Shown: one piece after another, positions 27,774-41,144 of the stretch
Position numbering within the stretch: position 1 is the first letter of the stretch
Layout of the letters: every line of letters starts with the position of its first letter
NCBI RefSeq assembly: GCF_048771995.1
Contig: NC_133027.1
Span: forward strand, 58,961,501 to 59,025,500
DNA from: Taeniopygia guttata
Taxonomy: Eukaryota; Chordata; Aves; Passeriformes; Estrildidae
Length of the DNA: 64,000 nt
Reading direction: 5' to 3'
Notes under the pieces: generated by a model
Told to the model about the DNA's origin: nothing
Databases searched by the model: none
The model's input: the letters and a program-made list of their open reading frames with translations, nothing else
Made by a program: the position numbers and the translations under genes

Positions 27774-30700
27774 GCATCTACTCTGAGCAACACTGTCATA
27801 TGGCAGAACCAGAGCTTTATAAGGCAGCTTGCCAAGCTTATCCCTGCATTTGCTGAAGTGTGTTTAGCACCATATGGTTGTTTATCATCAGAAGATCTGC
27901 TTTCTGTAATGACTGAATACTTTGTTATTGCTACTGCTGAACTAATTCTGCAATGACATTGAAATACTTCAGAATACATGCAACAGGTTTCTTCATTTGT
28001 AGTTTGAAATTCAAGCTTCCAGAATTTCAGTTGCTATGAACATGAAAATAAAGTCTGTGCGCTAGTGTTTAGTTTGCACAAGTGGTGCCTGTCTGAATTC
28101 ATTAATAAATACATCCATTATTTAATATTGTTCTCTCTATGATCTTGTCTACTTGGTGACTTTACTTTTTTTTTTTAATTCTTCATAAGCCACTTAGTCT
28201 TGTCACGCCCATGTCTCCAGCTAAACACAGCTATGCCAAGGAAGGAGAGGAGCTCAGCCATGGTGTGGGTGAAGTGCCAGATGTGAGCAAAACGTGGGAC
28301 TCTTACCTGGCTTCCCAGAACCCAGGAAAGTGTTTGGTGCCTGGCTGTTGCCACAAAGGGCCATGCACTAGAGGGCTGTCCATGGGTTCTTCTTCATCAG
28401 TACAGTCCTTTTGAAATTGGTTTGTGCTTGGGGAAGGACACATGAAGCTAACAGCCTGTTCTGGTCCCAAAATAATCTTGCTGTTGCCTTTGGTTCTTAA
28501 TGTGAAGGGCTGGATCAGATGCAAGGGTCAGTTGGACAATTTTCATTTCTTGAGTTGTCAGCTGGATTTGTGTGAAGCAGTGTCAGGTACAGGAATATTT
28601 ATGGGCTTCTCAGGGTGGGATTCAAACACAAGTGATGCAAAAACTTAGGAATTAATGGGTGCTAAATCATTAGGCCACAACAGAGCAGAAAACATCCTGG
28701 GAGCACAAATTAATAAAATGGAGAAGGTACTGAGCATTGCAGGCACATAGTGGAGAATGCTTCTGTTTTCTAAATAGCTAAATGAAGTCCCAGCCATGTG
28801 GTTTGCATTAGTTCTAAGTTTTTAACATGCTTCTCATGGCTAGATTTCCAAACAGCTTCTCTGCAATGTTTCAGCCAGGACTTTAGCTATATGGAACAGG
28901 TCTCTAGCACTGGGTTTGTTCTTGGTGGCCCATGGGTCTGTCCTGCTGACAGCCACCCAATCAGCCAGGGGTGAGTGTGGGAGGCATATGGAAACTCTCC
29001 ACTCCACGGAATTACTAGGGCGATGAGAGAGGGTGTTACCTCTTTAAACATGCAGGTTTTCATAGAATTTTCTTTGGACAAAATATTTTAGGGAAAAAAT
29101 TTAAGGCCGAGATATGGCCCCCTGCTTGAGAGGGTTGGAATGGAAACGCTGAAAGCTCGAGGCGTTTGTCCTGAGAACGGGACTGCTGTGCTATACATGT
29201 TACCATTCACTGCAGAGTTAAGGCCAGAGAGTTTACGTAAAGTAAGCTAAATTCAAATATTTTCACAAGTGTGGTCATAATAATAGTTCCCTACTCCATG
29301 TGGTTGAGTGTAATGTATTACATACACACAAGCATGAGCAAAAATCAATTTGTGTATGCAGTTTTTGTGGAAAATCTTCAATATTTGCTTCCCCAGTAAA
29401 AATTTTAACTTAATCTTTTGAATAATGATTGGGAGGAGCTAAACTGCTACATGCCAGCATTGGCTCAGCTGGGCAAAACCCTGATGAACCTTTTAAAATC
29501 AACCCTGCACTGGGTGATTTCCATGTTCTTTTCAAGGTAGACTGTTCTATGCTCCTATGAATTGAGATATTAGCAGAAAAAGTTAGCACTGAGGAAGCCC
29601 AGAGCTGGAACACACCCCTCCACACACACCACAGGCACCTTAAGAACTTCATTTTGCAGAGTACTAATAAAAAAGAGGATGTATCAAATACAAGTCATGC
29701 CCACTTCTATGCAATACACTAAATCAAGGTTTAAGTTATGACATTTTAAAAGCTAAATTGTTTCCCACTGGGCAATTTCCATCATGCTCTTTCAACTCAA
29801 TTACCATCAACATCTGGTCAAAGTTACATTCTTAATGCCAAAGAAGAGTTTCAGCTTTTCAGGATATAGCCTGTTAGTTGCCCATCTAATGCAGCCCCTG
29901 CATGTTCTTAGCACACACACAGCTTATATTTATTCTCCAGAAAAATACAATTATGGCTGTACTTGTACAAAACTTATATTATATACATGACATGTAGCTG
30001 CACCACTATATGAACTCCAGGATATTTCCTTCCATTTTCTTTTTTGAGGAAAGGTTGAAGGGGAAAACAGAGAGGAGAATGTCTGACTTGGGACAGCAGA
30101 CCAGCCCCTACACAGCTTTCAGTCAGACAGAATCTCTGCAAGGACACAAAGTTCCTTTATTCATTGGTTCTGTGCTTGGGTGCAACACCTATTCCCACTT
30201 GGCTCCAGCTCATCTTGATCACCTTGCTGTCTCCATTGCAGTCAGAAAAAGTTCTATTTGCCAACCTGTTGGGGTTTTTTTGAGTGTTTAAGGTAAGTGA
30301 ACTCTCTCTGAGGGAGATTTCTGAGGAGAGCAACAAAACCAGCATCTAACTCCCATCTGCTCTTTATAGCATTAGCTTGAGGTGGCAGTTTAATGAACCA
30401 GGCCCTGCACATCAGTGCCATGCAGAGGCTGATTTTTCCCCATGTTTAGAATGTTCAACTGCTGTCACTCAGTGTCAGATGTTAACACCCGGCAAAAGCT
30501 TGTTCATCCAGGATGAAACCTGTATCTAATTCTGCTTCTTGAGCTACTGACAGTTAGGTAGACCTTAAACCTCAGTCCTGTCAGTAATAACCAAGTATCC
30601 AAGTTATTTAATTCTCAGTTGTATAGGGGAAATGAAAAATAATAAAAGAAGAAAAACTATGAAAATGGTAAATGAAGGAACAAACCATAGGAATCAAGTT

Positions 30701-32730
30701 CACTCTTTTGGGACAGATTTGTATTAAAGCAGTTGTAAATCAAGGCGAGTCTGAGAATCAATTTCACTAAATCACACATAAAAATTTCCTATAAATGGAG
30801 CAGTATATAACTTAGCACCACAGTTCTGAAGAAGGCTATATATACAGCAAAAGTACATTTAACTGCAAATTGCTGCTGAAAGGGGAACTTTTACTACTAA
30901 TTTTATATTAAAGAAATACACTATATCAGCAAAATGTATTGAAGTGTAACTAGGAAATAGTAGATAAAGAGAGTGACCAGTGAGTGAAAAATGCTATCAG
31001 TTTAAAAAAAAAAGTCTAAAATAGCTTCTGAGATGATAATAATATACTTGGAAAGTTAACACTTCTGAAGATGACCAAGAGCCAATTCATAGCAAATGCT
31101 GTAAGCTATTTCTCATCAGTTCTTCCTCACGGGATGGGTTACCAGATCCCCAGAGACAGGAAGATATTGCATTGAGCTTGTGCCTGGCATCACCTATAGA
31201 ACCTGCAGGGGATCAGAGGGGTGGCAGCAGTTGCCGTAGTGCCCAGAGAGGAGGGAGGCTCCAGGCTCAGATTCCTGTATTTACTGAGTTCTCCTCATAC
31301 ATGAGCCTCTGTGGCGGGTCACTGCAACAGATAACCTCACCTTGGCTAAATGTGGACATCTCTATCCCACAACTGCAGTTACTCAGCAACAAACAAACCA
31401 CACACCAGCCTGGAGGCAGAAATGGAAGAGTTATACCCAGTATGATTTAAATATGTCTGGGAGCTGTGCAGACAACCTGCAATTATCAAACCAAGAGTTT
31501 CACGAGCTGTTTAAAAGACAGATGGTTTATTTTTCTAACCCTTCCTTCGGAAAGGATCAACAGCACCCACATCCAACACCATGCTTGGAGAAGGAGTACT
31601 TGAGTGCAAAAACGATTCCTTAAAACACTGCTCTTCTGCTGGTATTCCAGTTTTGTCCCTTTAAGCTCTGACAAAAGAAAAAAGTCCCAAAACCCCACTC
31701 TCTCCCAGTGAGAGGATGCCATCAAATATATTTGTGTATCTGCAAATGGATTCTTACCCCATACATCTCTAATGCTCAGGTTTTTCCACTGTTTGAAGAC
31801 AAGTGTTAGGAACAAACTGACAGAAGAAAGCGCTGTTTAATCCTGTATAAGTGATGATTAAGTGAACCTACAGAGCCAAATCCAAACATTTAGAGAGACA
31901 AGCCTGGATGCACAGGAGCAATTAGGCTTGCATACTTGGGAAAACATGTTTGGGAAGGATCTTTTTCATAACTTCCAAAGCAAAGTGGCTGTGATACCCA
32001 GCTGTGGCAGGGAAACATGCTGGGAGAGCCATACCTTACTTAGTGCAACTGAAATGGAAACAGTCCAAGTAACCATTTACTCATCTACATAAACTTGAAC
32101 CTTAAATTTAGCAGCATTTCACCTTTTGACCTAGAATTTCACATTGCCTCAACCAGCTTGACTTGAGCCTGAACAGCTACAGAAATGTTTACAGACATCT
32201 GCTGCAGCAGGATAGAAGAAAAGCTTGCCTGGATCTTGAGACCAGTGTCTGGGGACACTGCAGACACAATCAGCACTGGATCAGTTGGACTCACTGCAGA
32301 CATTTGCCATAATGCCACTAAGCCCAAAGCCTAGTCAGAGCACCCCACCCTATAAACAGGGCAAATCCTGCTCCCTGCAGCCCACCACCAGGTGAAGATG
32401 TAGGTGTTTACTATGTGGAAAGATGAGCATGACAGATGTAAAAAAAAAATTACCCAAAAAACCTCTCCCTTATAAACTTAAATGTTGGACTCAAAAATTC
32501 AAGCACATGATTTAAATTCTACATGATTTAATTAAATGCCAGTGTCCAGCAGGCAAATAGATTTTTCTAAAAATATTTTTTCAGCAGAGGAGAGGAATCC
32601 AGTATAGAGTCAGCAGGACATAACTCTATATTTTTTCTAATAAAAATATTTTAGATTTAAACATTCACTCAGATCTGGTACAGATGCTGGCCCTATCCAT
32701 ATTCACTGTGGCCCTATCCACACAGAGACA

Positions 32731-32790
32731 CTCAGGATAGGAAGGACCTCTGGAGCTCACCAGTCCCACCACATGCTCAACATTAGATTT
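32731..32790 (-). mobile_element. CR1 LINE 3'-end fragment
   Basis: The + strand reads GATAGGAAGGACCTCTGGAG, then CTCACCAGTCCCACCACATGCTCAA. This matches the reverse complement of the CR1 3' end (canonical form: GGTTGGAAAGGACCTCTGGAGATCATCTAGTCCAACC...TGCTCAA). The element therefore runs on the - strand. Only about 60 bases are recognisable, which is usual for heavily 5'-truncated CR1 copies. Confidence 0.7.
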
Positions 32791-33189
32791 ATTACTAAAC
32801 AAAATTTCTTTTGAGTAAATTTGTGTTTTCATGTACAGATTTAGGGACTAGCTCACCTGCTGTAGGGCTGCTTAGCAGCTGTAAATTGAAGGACTTGCTC
32901 ATTCATGCAATGTGCTGAAAAACCAAAGCCTTGCTGCAAAGGTAGGGCAACCAGAACCCTGGACTATGGAAGCATGGCACAGCTATTCCCCTACAACCCC
33001 TCAAAGGAGCCACATCAAGACCACTACCCTGCTGTTCTCCTGGATGAATTGTCATAGCCCAAGTCACAGCCTGCAGACTTTCAGAGCACTGGCATAATCA
33101 CTTATTTCAAAGCACTTGAGGAAGAAAACAAGAAGAAAAAGCCTGAACGCCCAAAGAAAGCAACTCTCACTCCACCCACCCCCACCAGT

Positions 33190-34260
33190 CCTCAGATGTT
33201 TTAGTTTTGTCTGTAACAATGAGGTCTGGCAGGTACAGGTGCTGCCTGCCTGTAGGCACAGAGTTTGTGGTAACTGGGAGAGAGGCTGTGGCTGAGCCTC
33301 ATCCCCAGTGGGCTGCAGCTGGGAAAAGCAGGTGAGCAGCATTGACAGCGATGAGCCATGGAGTGCCAAGTGCACTGACCAATCACCAAAGGGACACACA
33401 GGTGCAATGCATGTAAGGTGAGGGGTATTAAAGGTTGGGCTGAAGGATAGAAGGAGCAGACGCTTGAAGCCCACTGAAGTGGTTTGTTGTTGCTATGTAT
33501 GGGTTGAAGCCTTCTGAAATTGTATGGTGATACTCTGTGTGCTGTGGCTGCCTCAGCTGTGATGTATGCTGCAGCACCTCTCCACACCAGGCCCTTACCT
33601 GAGAGCTTTGGTCTTAGGTGTTTGGATCAATGGCCAGAGCTACCCTTGCCCCAGCAGAGGCAGCAAAGCTGCAGCCCCTCCACAGCCCCCTTCTATGAAA
33701 GCAGCTGGATGGGTTTAAACCACCAGCTCTGGGTGCCTTAGCCCATGCAGGCAGTCTTGCCCCGGAGCAGGTGGGACAGTGCCGCAGGAACCACTCCATT
33801 GCTAAGGAGGGTGGTGGGAATAGCTGGTGTAGCTGAATCCTGCCGTGCAGCCAGCTCTACCTGCTGTGCCAGCTGTCCTGGCACTGGCTGGCACCGTGGT
33901 GCCATGAGTCACAGCGCCACATGTACCCCTGAGGCAAATCGTCCCTCAGCCCAGCCTGAGCAGGCTGTCTCTGGGGAAATGCCTGGTGCTCCTGAGCAGG
34001 TGGATGGTACCTGGGACCCTGGATGGTATTCAGGAATGGGTGTCAGGCCTTAGAAATCAGCATCCAACCACAAAATACTGTGACCTGGCATGCAGGTGTT
34101 TGTGAACCCCCAGCAGGACTCGCACACCACCTGCCTGGTTTGCAAGCACAGCGAGTGCTGCCATCTCTGTCCCACTTGCAGCCTGCTGGATAAGCCAGCA
34201 GTGCTGTTGCCAGCCCATAGCAAGATTTCCTCAGGGCTCTCAAGCTAAGGAAAAGGAGCA
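33190..34260 (+). other. GC-richer block with LTR-like promoter elements (candidate LTR or unknown insertion)
   Basis: Composition rises sharply above its flanks over about 1 kb. Near the start there is a CCAAT box (33379-33383) and, about 45 bases on, a TATA-like TATTAAA (33426-33432) followed by GGTTGGGCTGAAGGATAGAAGG. Box order and spacing resemble the U3/R part of avian endogenous-retrovirus LTRs. I see no TG...CA ends, no primer-binding site and no gag/pol/env coding, so a solo LTR is only one reading. An exon-bearing noncoding transcript or simply a GC-rich intergenic island would also fit. Open frames of 60-136 codons occur on both strands here, as expected from the composition, and none looks like a known protein. 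Confidence 0.3.
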
Positions 34261-37200
34261 AGGAAGGGGGAAGAAAACTGCAATTTACTCACGCTAGTGT
34301 GCTTTTCCTCTGAAATCATTATCCTGATGAAAAGTCCCTTGGCATTCAGAAAGTATCTGTGTTTAATCCCTGGTCTTATTCAAAATGCAAAGTACCTTGC
34401 CTTGAGACTGATAATTTAATCTCCTTTGGATAATTGCTACCAACTAGACTAACAACTGACAAAGGTCAAGTCATTGGTTATTCAAAGCAGGATTTCCCTC
34501 ATTTTACGAAAAAACTTCTACTTGATCTTTGACTTGTCAGCTGCAGCATGTGGTTGCTTTCAGCACTGGTAATCACTGCCAGGGCTGTGTGTATCTGTGT
34601 GTATACACATCACACACATAAATGCAAACTGGAAATGGCCTGCCCACTCATACCTCTGTGTGATCCCATAGATCACTTCCAATTAATGTGCAATAAAATT
34701 TACATCCTCCATAGCACTTTGTATACATTTGCATATATTAAATTATCCCAAGGCTTACTAAGTAGTGAAGGGAGCTTCTTAGCCTTATTTTTATTCTTTC
34801 TCAAGGAAATGGATTTTATGTGATCGTGATATTTTTGCATGTTTGTCCAGCCCCTAATACTAAATCAGTCTCTAAGCAGTAAATTAACAGACAAGTAAAT
34901 GACTATAGATTTCATGAAAGCAGAGAGACCATGAGAGATGAAGAAGTGAAATGCACACAGGAGAGAGATAAGATCATTTCCATGGTGATATAGAAATTCA
35001 TGAGAAAGAAACTTTCCAGTTTCACTTTTTGCCAGGCTATGCTTTCATTACATGTAATATTTTAACTAACTCATAATTCTGGTTGCAATTCAATTGCTAT
35101 ATTTTAGAATAAAAAGTCATGTTGCTTTAAGTTTGTAAATCTGTTGCAAAGCAATATAATGTTCATAAAATCCTAAATTGCTACAATCTCACATGTGAAG
35201 GCCCTACTCATCTCTGAAAATAGGTCTATGAACAGGGGATAAACCCAGTGCTCTTTATTGCATTTTATCAATAGAAAATCCTCAAAATATGGCAAACTGA
35301 TTTGACTTATTATTTTTTTATACTGTATTGACTAAGAGTCAGCAAAAAAATGAGTTTAGAGGTGAAAATAAGCTCAGGATCTCAGTGCTTCTCTGATACT
35401 CCAATCGCATCAACTTTATTTTAGCAAGGAAAGTTCTTCATCAAGGTTTCAACAATGCACAGCAAAAGTCTCAGTTTCCAGCTATTCATTGCCCATACTG
35501 GCAGAACAAATTCAGGACTTCTCTTGCAAGTCCTTGGACAGACACTAAGAAACTATGGTTTCCTGGAACAATAAAAAAATTAATCTTGGCATCATTTTTC
35601 AAATTACTATTTTCCCCACCACTGTCCTGTCGGGAGCCTGCCAAAGCCCAGTCACCGAGATTTGACTCTCACCTTCCGAGACCTGCATCCTTATGCTATC
35701 CCCAGAGCTGGTCCCTGTCACATGCCCCAGCAAGGGGATCTCCCTGTGCCCCTATGGTTTCTTCTTGCCCCAGGAGCAGGGGTTGCTGGGCCATGCTGTA
35801 TTCCATGGGAGCTGATCATCAGATCCAGACTTGCACTCCTGGACACTTCTCTTTGTGGCCAGGATGAGACTTCTACAGTATTTCAGTGGTTCAAGGCAGC
35901 TGCAACAGGAAAGGTGTAAAATCAAAGGGATAGTTCACACACTGAATGTGTTGTAGAAGTAAAATACCAAATAAATCACCCCTTGTTCTCTCTGAGGAAA
36001 TGAGATTAATAATTACATTACTTTTCTTGGCACGTAAGAGAAGAGCCATCCTTGTTTATCTGCTCTGTGGTGCCTGGGAAAGCAGAGCTGGTGTTGTTAT
36101 TGCTTGCTGGCCTCTGCAATGCCCCAGCCATGCTCCGTGCATTTCCCGTGCCTTTGGAGGAACTGGGCAGCTCCAGGGACACATACCCCTGCAGGACCCA
36201 TGGATCCCTCTTTCTGAGGAGGGAGCACTTTGGTCTGATGCAACAGGAAAGTGCTTCTGTTGTGTAAGAGAATAATTTAGAAACAGCATTTCAGCCTGAG
36301 CATTTTAATCATGGGCATGTGTGTAACTAGCAATCTTTCACCTGTGTTCAATACATGGACACTATTAGGGCATAATGCAACAGCTTCTTAGAGCTCTGGG
36401 TAAATACTGCCCAGCAGTTCAGAGCTGCAGTGGTGAGAAATGCCTTGGCTGCCTCTGGTGAAAGGCTCAGAAGCTGTTTTTTAAAAAAAGGCCAGTTTGC
36501 CTCTGCACCTGTGGGTGTGCAGATGTTGGCAGCTCTTCAGTGCATATTTGTGTCTTTCATTTAAACCATCTGAGATCTTCATTACTACTACTGCTGCTAC
36601 TAAAGAAAAATGTTGCTGTGTGCGAGCTGCAAACAAAGCAAGGTAGGAAAAGGCAGATCCATCACACAGCTTCAGGCTTGGAAAATCCTGTTTGCGTGGT
36701 TGGTTCAGGTGTGCTGTGTAGCTCTACACTGACCTACAGCATTACTATTAGTTTGCTGAGGACACAGAGAAGGGAAAATATTTTCCTCTTAATTACAATC
36801 CTGATGTTTATTGCAGAACCATTTAGTGACTGTAAAAGCTAGTTTGACAAACACTTACTGTTTGCAGGATTGAGGGACTGAGGAGACAGAAGAGCAAAAA
36901 TTAGGCCCAGGGGAATTAATGGAGGACTCAAAACGCTGCAACTATTTCCATGTGGTGGGAAGATGAGAGGCACAGTGGGGGCAGGTTGGTGTCTCTGTGG
37001 GTACCAAGCAATGCCAGGCAGAGGAATGGCTCATTTCAGTTGCCTGTTGAATTGCTGAGAGTAAGAGAAGTTTGTAAGTCCCCTTCCTGTAGTTATGTGT
37101 CTTTGCTGGAGCACAGTTTGAGAGTTGAGAAAAAAATTCAAATAATGACACAAAGTTTGCAAAATTCTTCAGCAGAGGTGAAGCAAGACAACAGTGGGAA

Positions 37201-39670
37201 AAGAGCAGGCTAAATGGGATGTGCACCATCATCAGTGGAAATAGATGCATTCAGATTACAGAAGTTTACACATCTGATTTTTCAGCTCAAAAGAAATAAT
37301 ACGGCAGTACTTCTAACTGGTTCAGTGCTGTTTAAAATAGTTTTAACTATATAAAATACTCTGGTGAATTAAAAAACGTGTGTGTAAACTTAAAATTTGA
37401 AATTAGGTTTTTAAAAAAATATTTTAAATTTAAAAAGTACATTTTAAAACCATACATTGTAGGAGAAAACACAGTTATATCTTAAATACTGAAAGGCAAG
37501 GGTAAATTGGAGTTTTGGCTGACATTTTTATACTGAAATAACAATACAAATGGATAAATTATGTGTATCTTTATCCTATTTGCCTAGTCTTGTAAGAAAG
37601 ATGGCTTGAACACACCCTAGATGTTACCTAAAATCTTTTACTACAGCCCTGTAATCACCAATAGCCTGATCCAAAGTCTATTGATTGGTTTGGAGCCCTT
37701 CCCTTGACACTCACCCTGCTGGGATCAGGGGAAGAAAGGAAGGTGGGCCTATAGACAAGGTGCTTAAAGATAAAATCAGTGGCAGGAATGAAGTCTTTTG
37801 TTTGAACATAGAGGTTGTTGGCAGGGATAGACATGTCACAGCTCATGGTATTTCATCCTTCTGCTTAGATTTTGACCCAAATCCCTTTTAGTTCTTGATC
37901 AGCGCTTTGATAAAATGTATAGGCTTGATGAAAGACTTATGTCGATTTTATCCTATTGATCCAAGACTCTAAGATAAGATTTAAAAAATATTGTTCTTGA
38001 AAGATGGGAATGATTCTTTTCCAAGAGATTCCTCAGTCATTGCTGGTAGGTAAGAGGTTCATTATCAAAGGCACTAACAAGCACTGCCGCTTACACGGAA
38101 TGTGTCAAATGTTTGAGGGGGTTTTATTTAGAGAAAATGTGTGACTCAAGCAAAAACATCTGGCAGATAGGACAAAACATTTCAGAAATTTATTTTTCAA
38201 GATGAAAAATGGAAATAAATAGATCTCCAAATGTTCATTTTGGAACAGGCGGGGATTTATTTTCTCAGCTTTTTATGTTTTCCACTGGGAAATGATAGGA
38301 AATGGTTGGATTTCTGGCACTTTTTGAATACTCTTAAAAACATTTGCCTGCCTGACATTAATGGACAAATAATCAAACAAGATTAAAAACCCCTAAAATT
38401 CACAATGAAGCCAAATTTTCTGTCAGGACTCAAGATTTTACACCAAAATCAGGAAGGATTAAAATATCCACAGCGTGGCAAAACCCAATCCTTTTCCTCA
38501 GAAAAGGCATGATGAGAATTCCCATCAACAGCAGTGGGCAACAGGACACAAGGGTGAGGGCAGATCTCTGGAAGAGCACAGCTCAGTCCAGAGACTCTGG
38601 GTGATGCTAAATCCTGCTGCTTTGCCACCTCCAGACATCCAGTGAGCCCTCACCATGGGAAACGTGAACAAAGGCAAAACAATTTGCACGGAGCTCAGAA
38701 GTCCTGGGAAGGGTCTTGGTACAGACCTGTTCTGCCCTGCTTATATCCTCAGTCTGTAAAAAGAAAGGTCAAGAAGATCCTCCTTCCCCTGCCACACTTG
38801 GTGAGACCTTATCCTGTGCCAAATCAACAGCAAAGCTCCTGCTGCTCTCAGCAGAGGCAGATTTTCACCCAGAAATATTATTGAACTTTAATTTGATTCC
38901 CAATGACTCCCAAAGTACTGCACTTCCTTGATCAAAAGTATGGAGATTCTTAAAAGAAAACTCATCCCTTGGGAGGTTCAATGAATGTGATCCACCTATT
39001 TCACCCTTCAGCCCTGAAGGATACTTCCTGAAGGGTTCTTTTTGCCTTGTTATGGCAATAACTTCAATGCTTCTGTTTTCCATCACTAAAAACTCCACTC
39101 TTTGAATTTACAGGTTCCTGCTATTTATAGTCCCTGAAAGTCCTTGACCAACTGTTCATTTCGTAAGTAATGCCGTCATATGGAGCTTAATTTGCTGAAT
39201 ATGATGTTTCCTTTCCTTTGTCATATTGAATTACCAGCAATTATGGCTTTAGTCTAATGTAATATGAAACTAAGGCCACACAATAATTTACCCAATGAGC
39301 TGCACCAACACTGTATGAGCTGTATCTGCAGTACCACATCCAAAGTTTAAGTCAGTCTGGGGCTTCCTAAAAACATAAGTAACAAAAAGGTACTATATGT
39401 GATGGAAAAGCAGATTTAAAGGTCACAATTTTAATATGCAACTAAAAAAAGGGAGTATGAAAAATATAACTAATGGGAATATAAATAAGTAAACCAAACT
39501 TTAGCTCATTGTGAATGGTACCTCTTAATTCCAGCCTAATAATATAGAAATATTTCCTTAGGACATTCTGAAAAATACTTAATAAAAACCTTGAAATCTT
39601 TCTGAACAATGGACTCCAAACATCTGGTATCACATTTGAAATACCACTTGTTTTTCCAGTCACTGAAGAG

Positions 39671-39687
39671 AAAAAAAAAAAAAAAAA
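39671..39687. repeat. A17 homopolymer
   Basis: Run of 17 As after CACTGAAGAG. No retroelement body is recognised on either side. Confidence 0.8.
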
Positions 39688-41104
39688 GAATGGAATATTA
39701 TTCTTGTTCACAATAAATACCCTAAGTGAAGAGTCACTCAGCATTATTCTCTCTCTGGTATTTTCTCCCACCCATTTCTTTACTACCACTAAAAATTGTT
39801 CAGAACACTGTTAGGGAGAAGGCAAATCCACAGGGCCTGTGGCTGCAGCATCCTCCAGAGCTAGCCTAGGACCCACAGTAGTACACAGCCTCCACAAGAC
39901 CCAAAGAGCCTGGCAGGCTGCTAATGGAACCACTGCTCAGGTTGCTCTATCCTGCGGGTGAATTATTATTTCTACCTTGAAAATAGCTTGCACTTTGGCT
40001 TAATGTTCTCTGACAGAGTAACAGCCCATATTCCATTTCTGGCAAGCTTCTAAGGGCCCAGAAGGGTGACTGAGGACATGAAATTTTAAATACCTATACA
40101 AACTTCTTCCAAAAGCAGAGGGCTCTAAGGACATTCCAGTTTTTTCCTATGTCAAATGTATCCCATGAGTTACCTCTCACACCAAGGTCTCTTAAATTTG
40201 GGGCAAATTTCCAAAGTGCAAAGACTCAGAAATAAATGATGGCAGTTAAGCATTTTAGTTTTGAGCCTTTTTTCAGGATTTAGAATTTCTTGCCCATTCA
40301 TTCTGCCCTACTCAGGTAACAGAACGCACATTGCTGCAGGGAAAGAAAAAGGCAAATAAAAAAGATTTATCAGTTGTCCCTAGACAGAGGGGAATTAATA
40401 TCACAAGTGCTTGTTCCCCTTTTGCACAGATACTGATTTGATACTTGAATGAACATTGTGAACTTGAGTTTTTCAGGGATGAAGCAGCTCACTTTCTCAG
40501 CAAGATGCGCCAAGAAGCCCAATTACAAAAGGACAAATGATTCATTTAGCAGGAGTTTTCATCATGTTGCCACACTGCCTGACCTCCAAATGTGCCAAGA
40601 TGCTACAGTATCATTTAAACTGGGGAAAAATGCCTCTGTATTAGCATGAGTGAGATTCACGAGGGTCCCATTATAGCTGTAATGTTAAAAAACCCCAACC
40701 AATACATAAAATAATAGTCTAACTTGAGGAGCCCTTATGGTCAATCAAATAAACACAGCATTTAAAGACAAAACAAAGTACACACCCATATGAAAAATTA
40801 TTACAGTTCACAAGGAAAAAATTGCATTCAAAAATCAAGATTAAAACCTTGCTGGTGCTGATAGCTGTGCTGATAGCAAGAGTGGTGGGATGCAGAAGGG
40901 AGAATAATATCACCCATTCTAGGTCCACATAACCACAGCCCTCCAAACTGAAGTACTTTTCTGCCATGTTAAATTTAACCTAAATCGTGTTCTTCCCTCA
41001 CTGCAGGATCACTCATGCTGGAAAGGGTGGCCCTGCCCACTCCTTCTCCTTCCCTTCTCCTGACAGCATCTCCCATTTTCTCTCCGCTGCACCTCTTGCT
41101 GCAG

Positions 41105-41144
41105 TCTGTCTGGTGCTCTTGTTGTCTGTCTGGTGCTCTTGCTT
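41105..41144. repeat. 20-bp tandem duplication
   Basis: TCTGTCTGGTGCTCTTG occurs at 41105-41121 and again at 41125-41141, a tandem copy with a 20-bp period and differences only in the last three bases of the unit. Probably a recent local duplication. Confidence 0.8.

Larger units (their letters stand above)
23321..32730. other. intergenic sequence, left part
   Basis: AT-leaning, CpG-poor sequence between the MTHFD1L 3' end and the first clear CR1 remnant. It holds an A-rich tract at about 25335 and a T run at 27761. I recognise no exon, RNA gene or larger repeat. Open frames are short, lack homology I can recall and look random. Confidence 0.6.

Noticed and set aside
33064..33587. Overlapping - strand frames of 136 and 128 codons
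   Set aside because: They lie in the GC-richer, possibly repeat-derived block. They are Cys/Leu/His-rich but without spaced zinc-finger or retroviral motifs.
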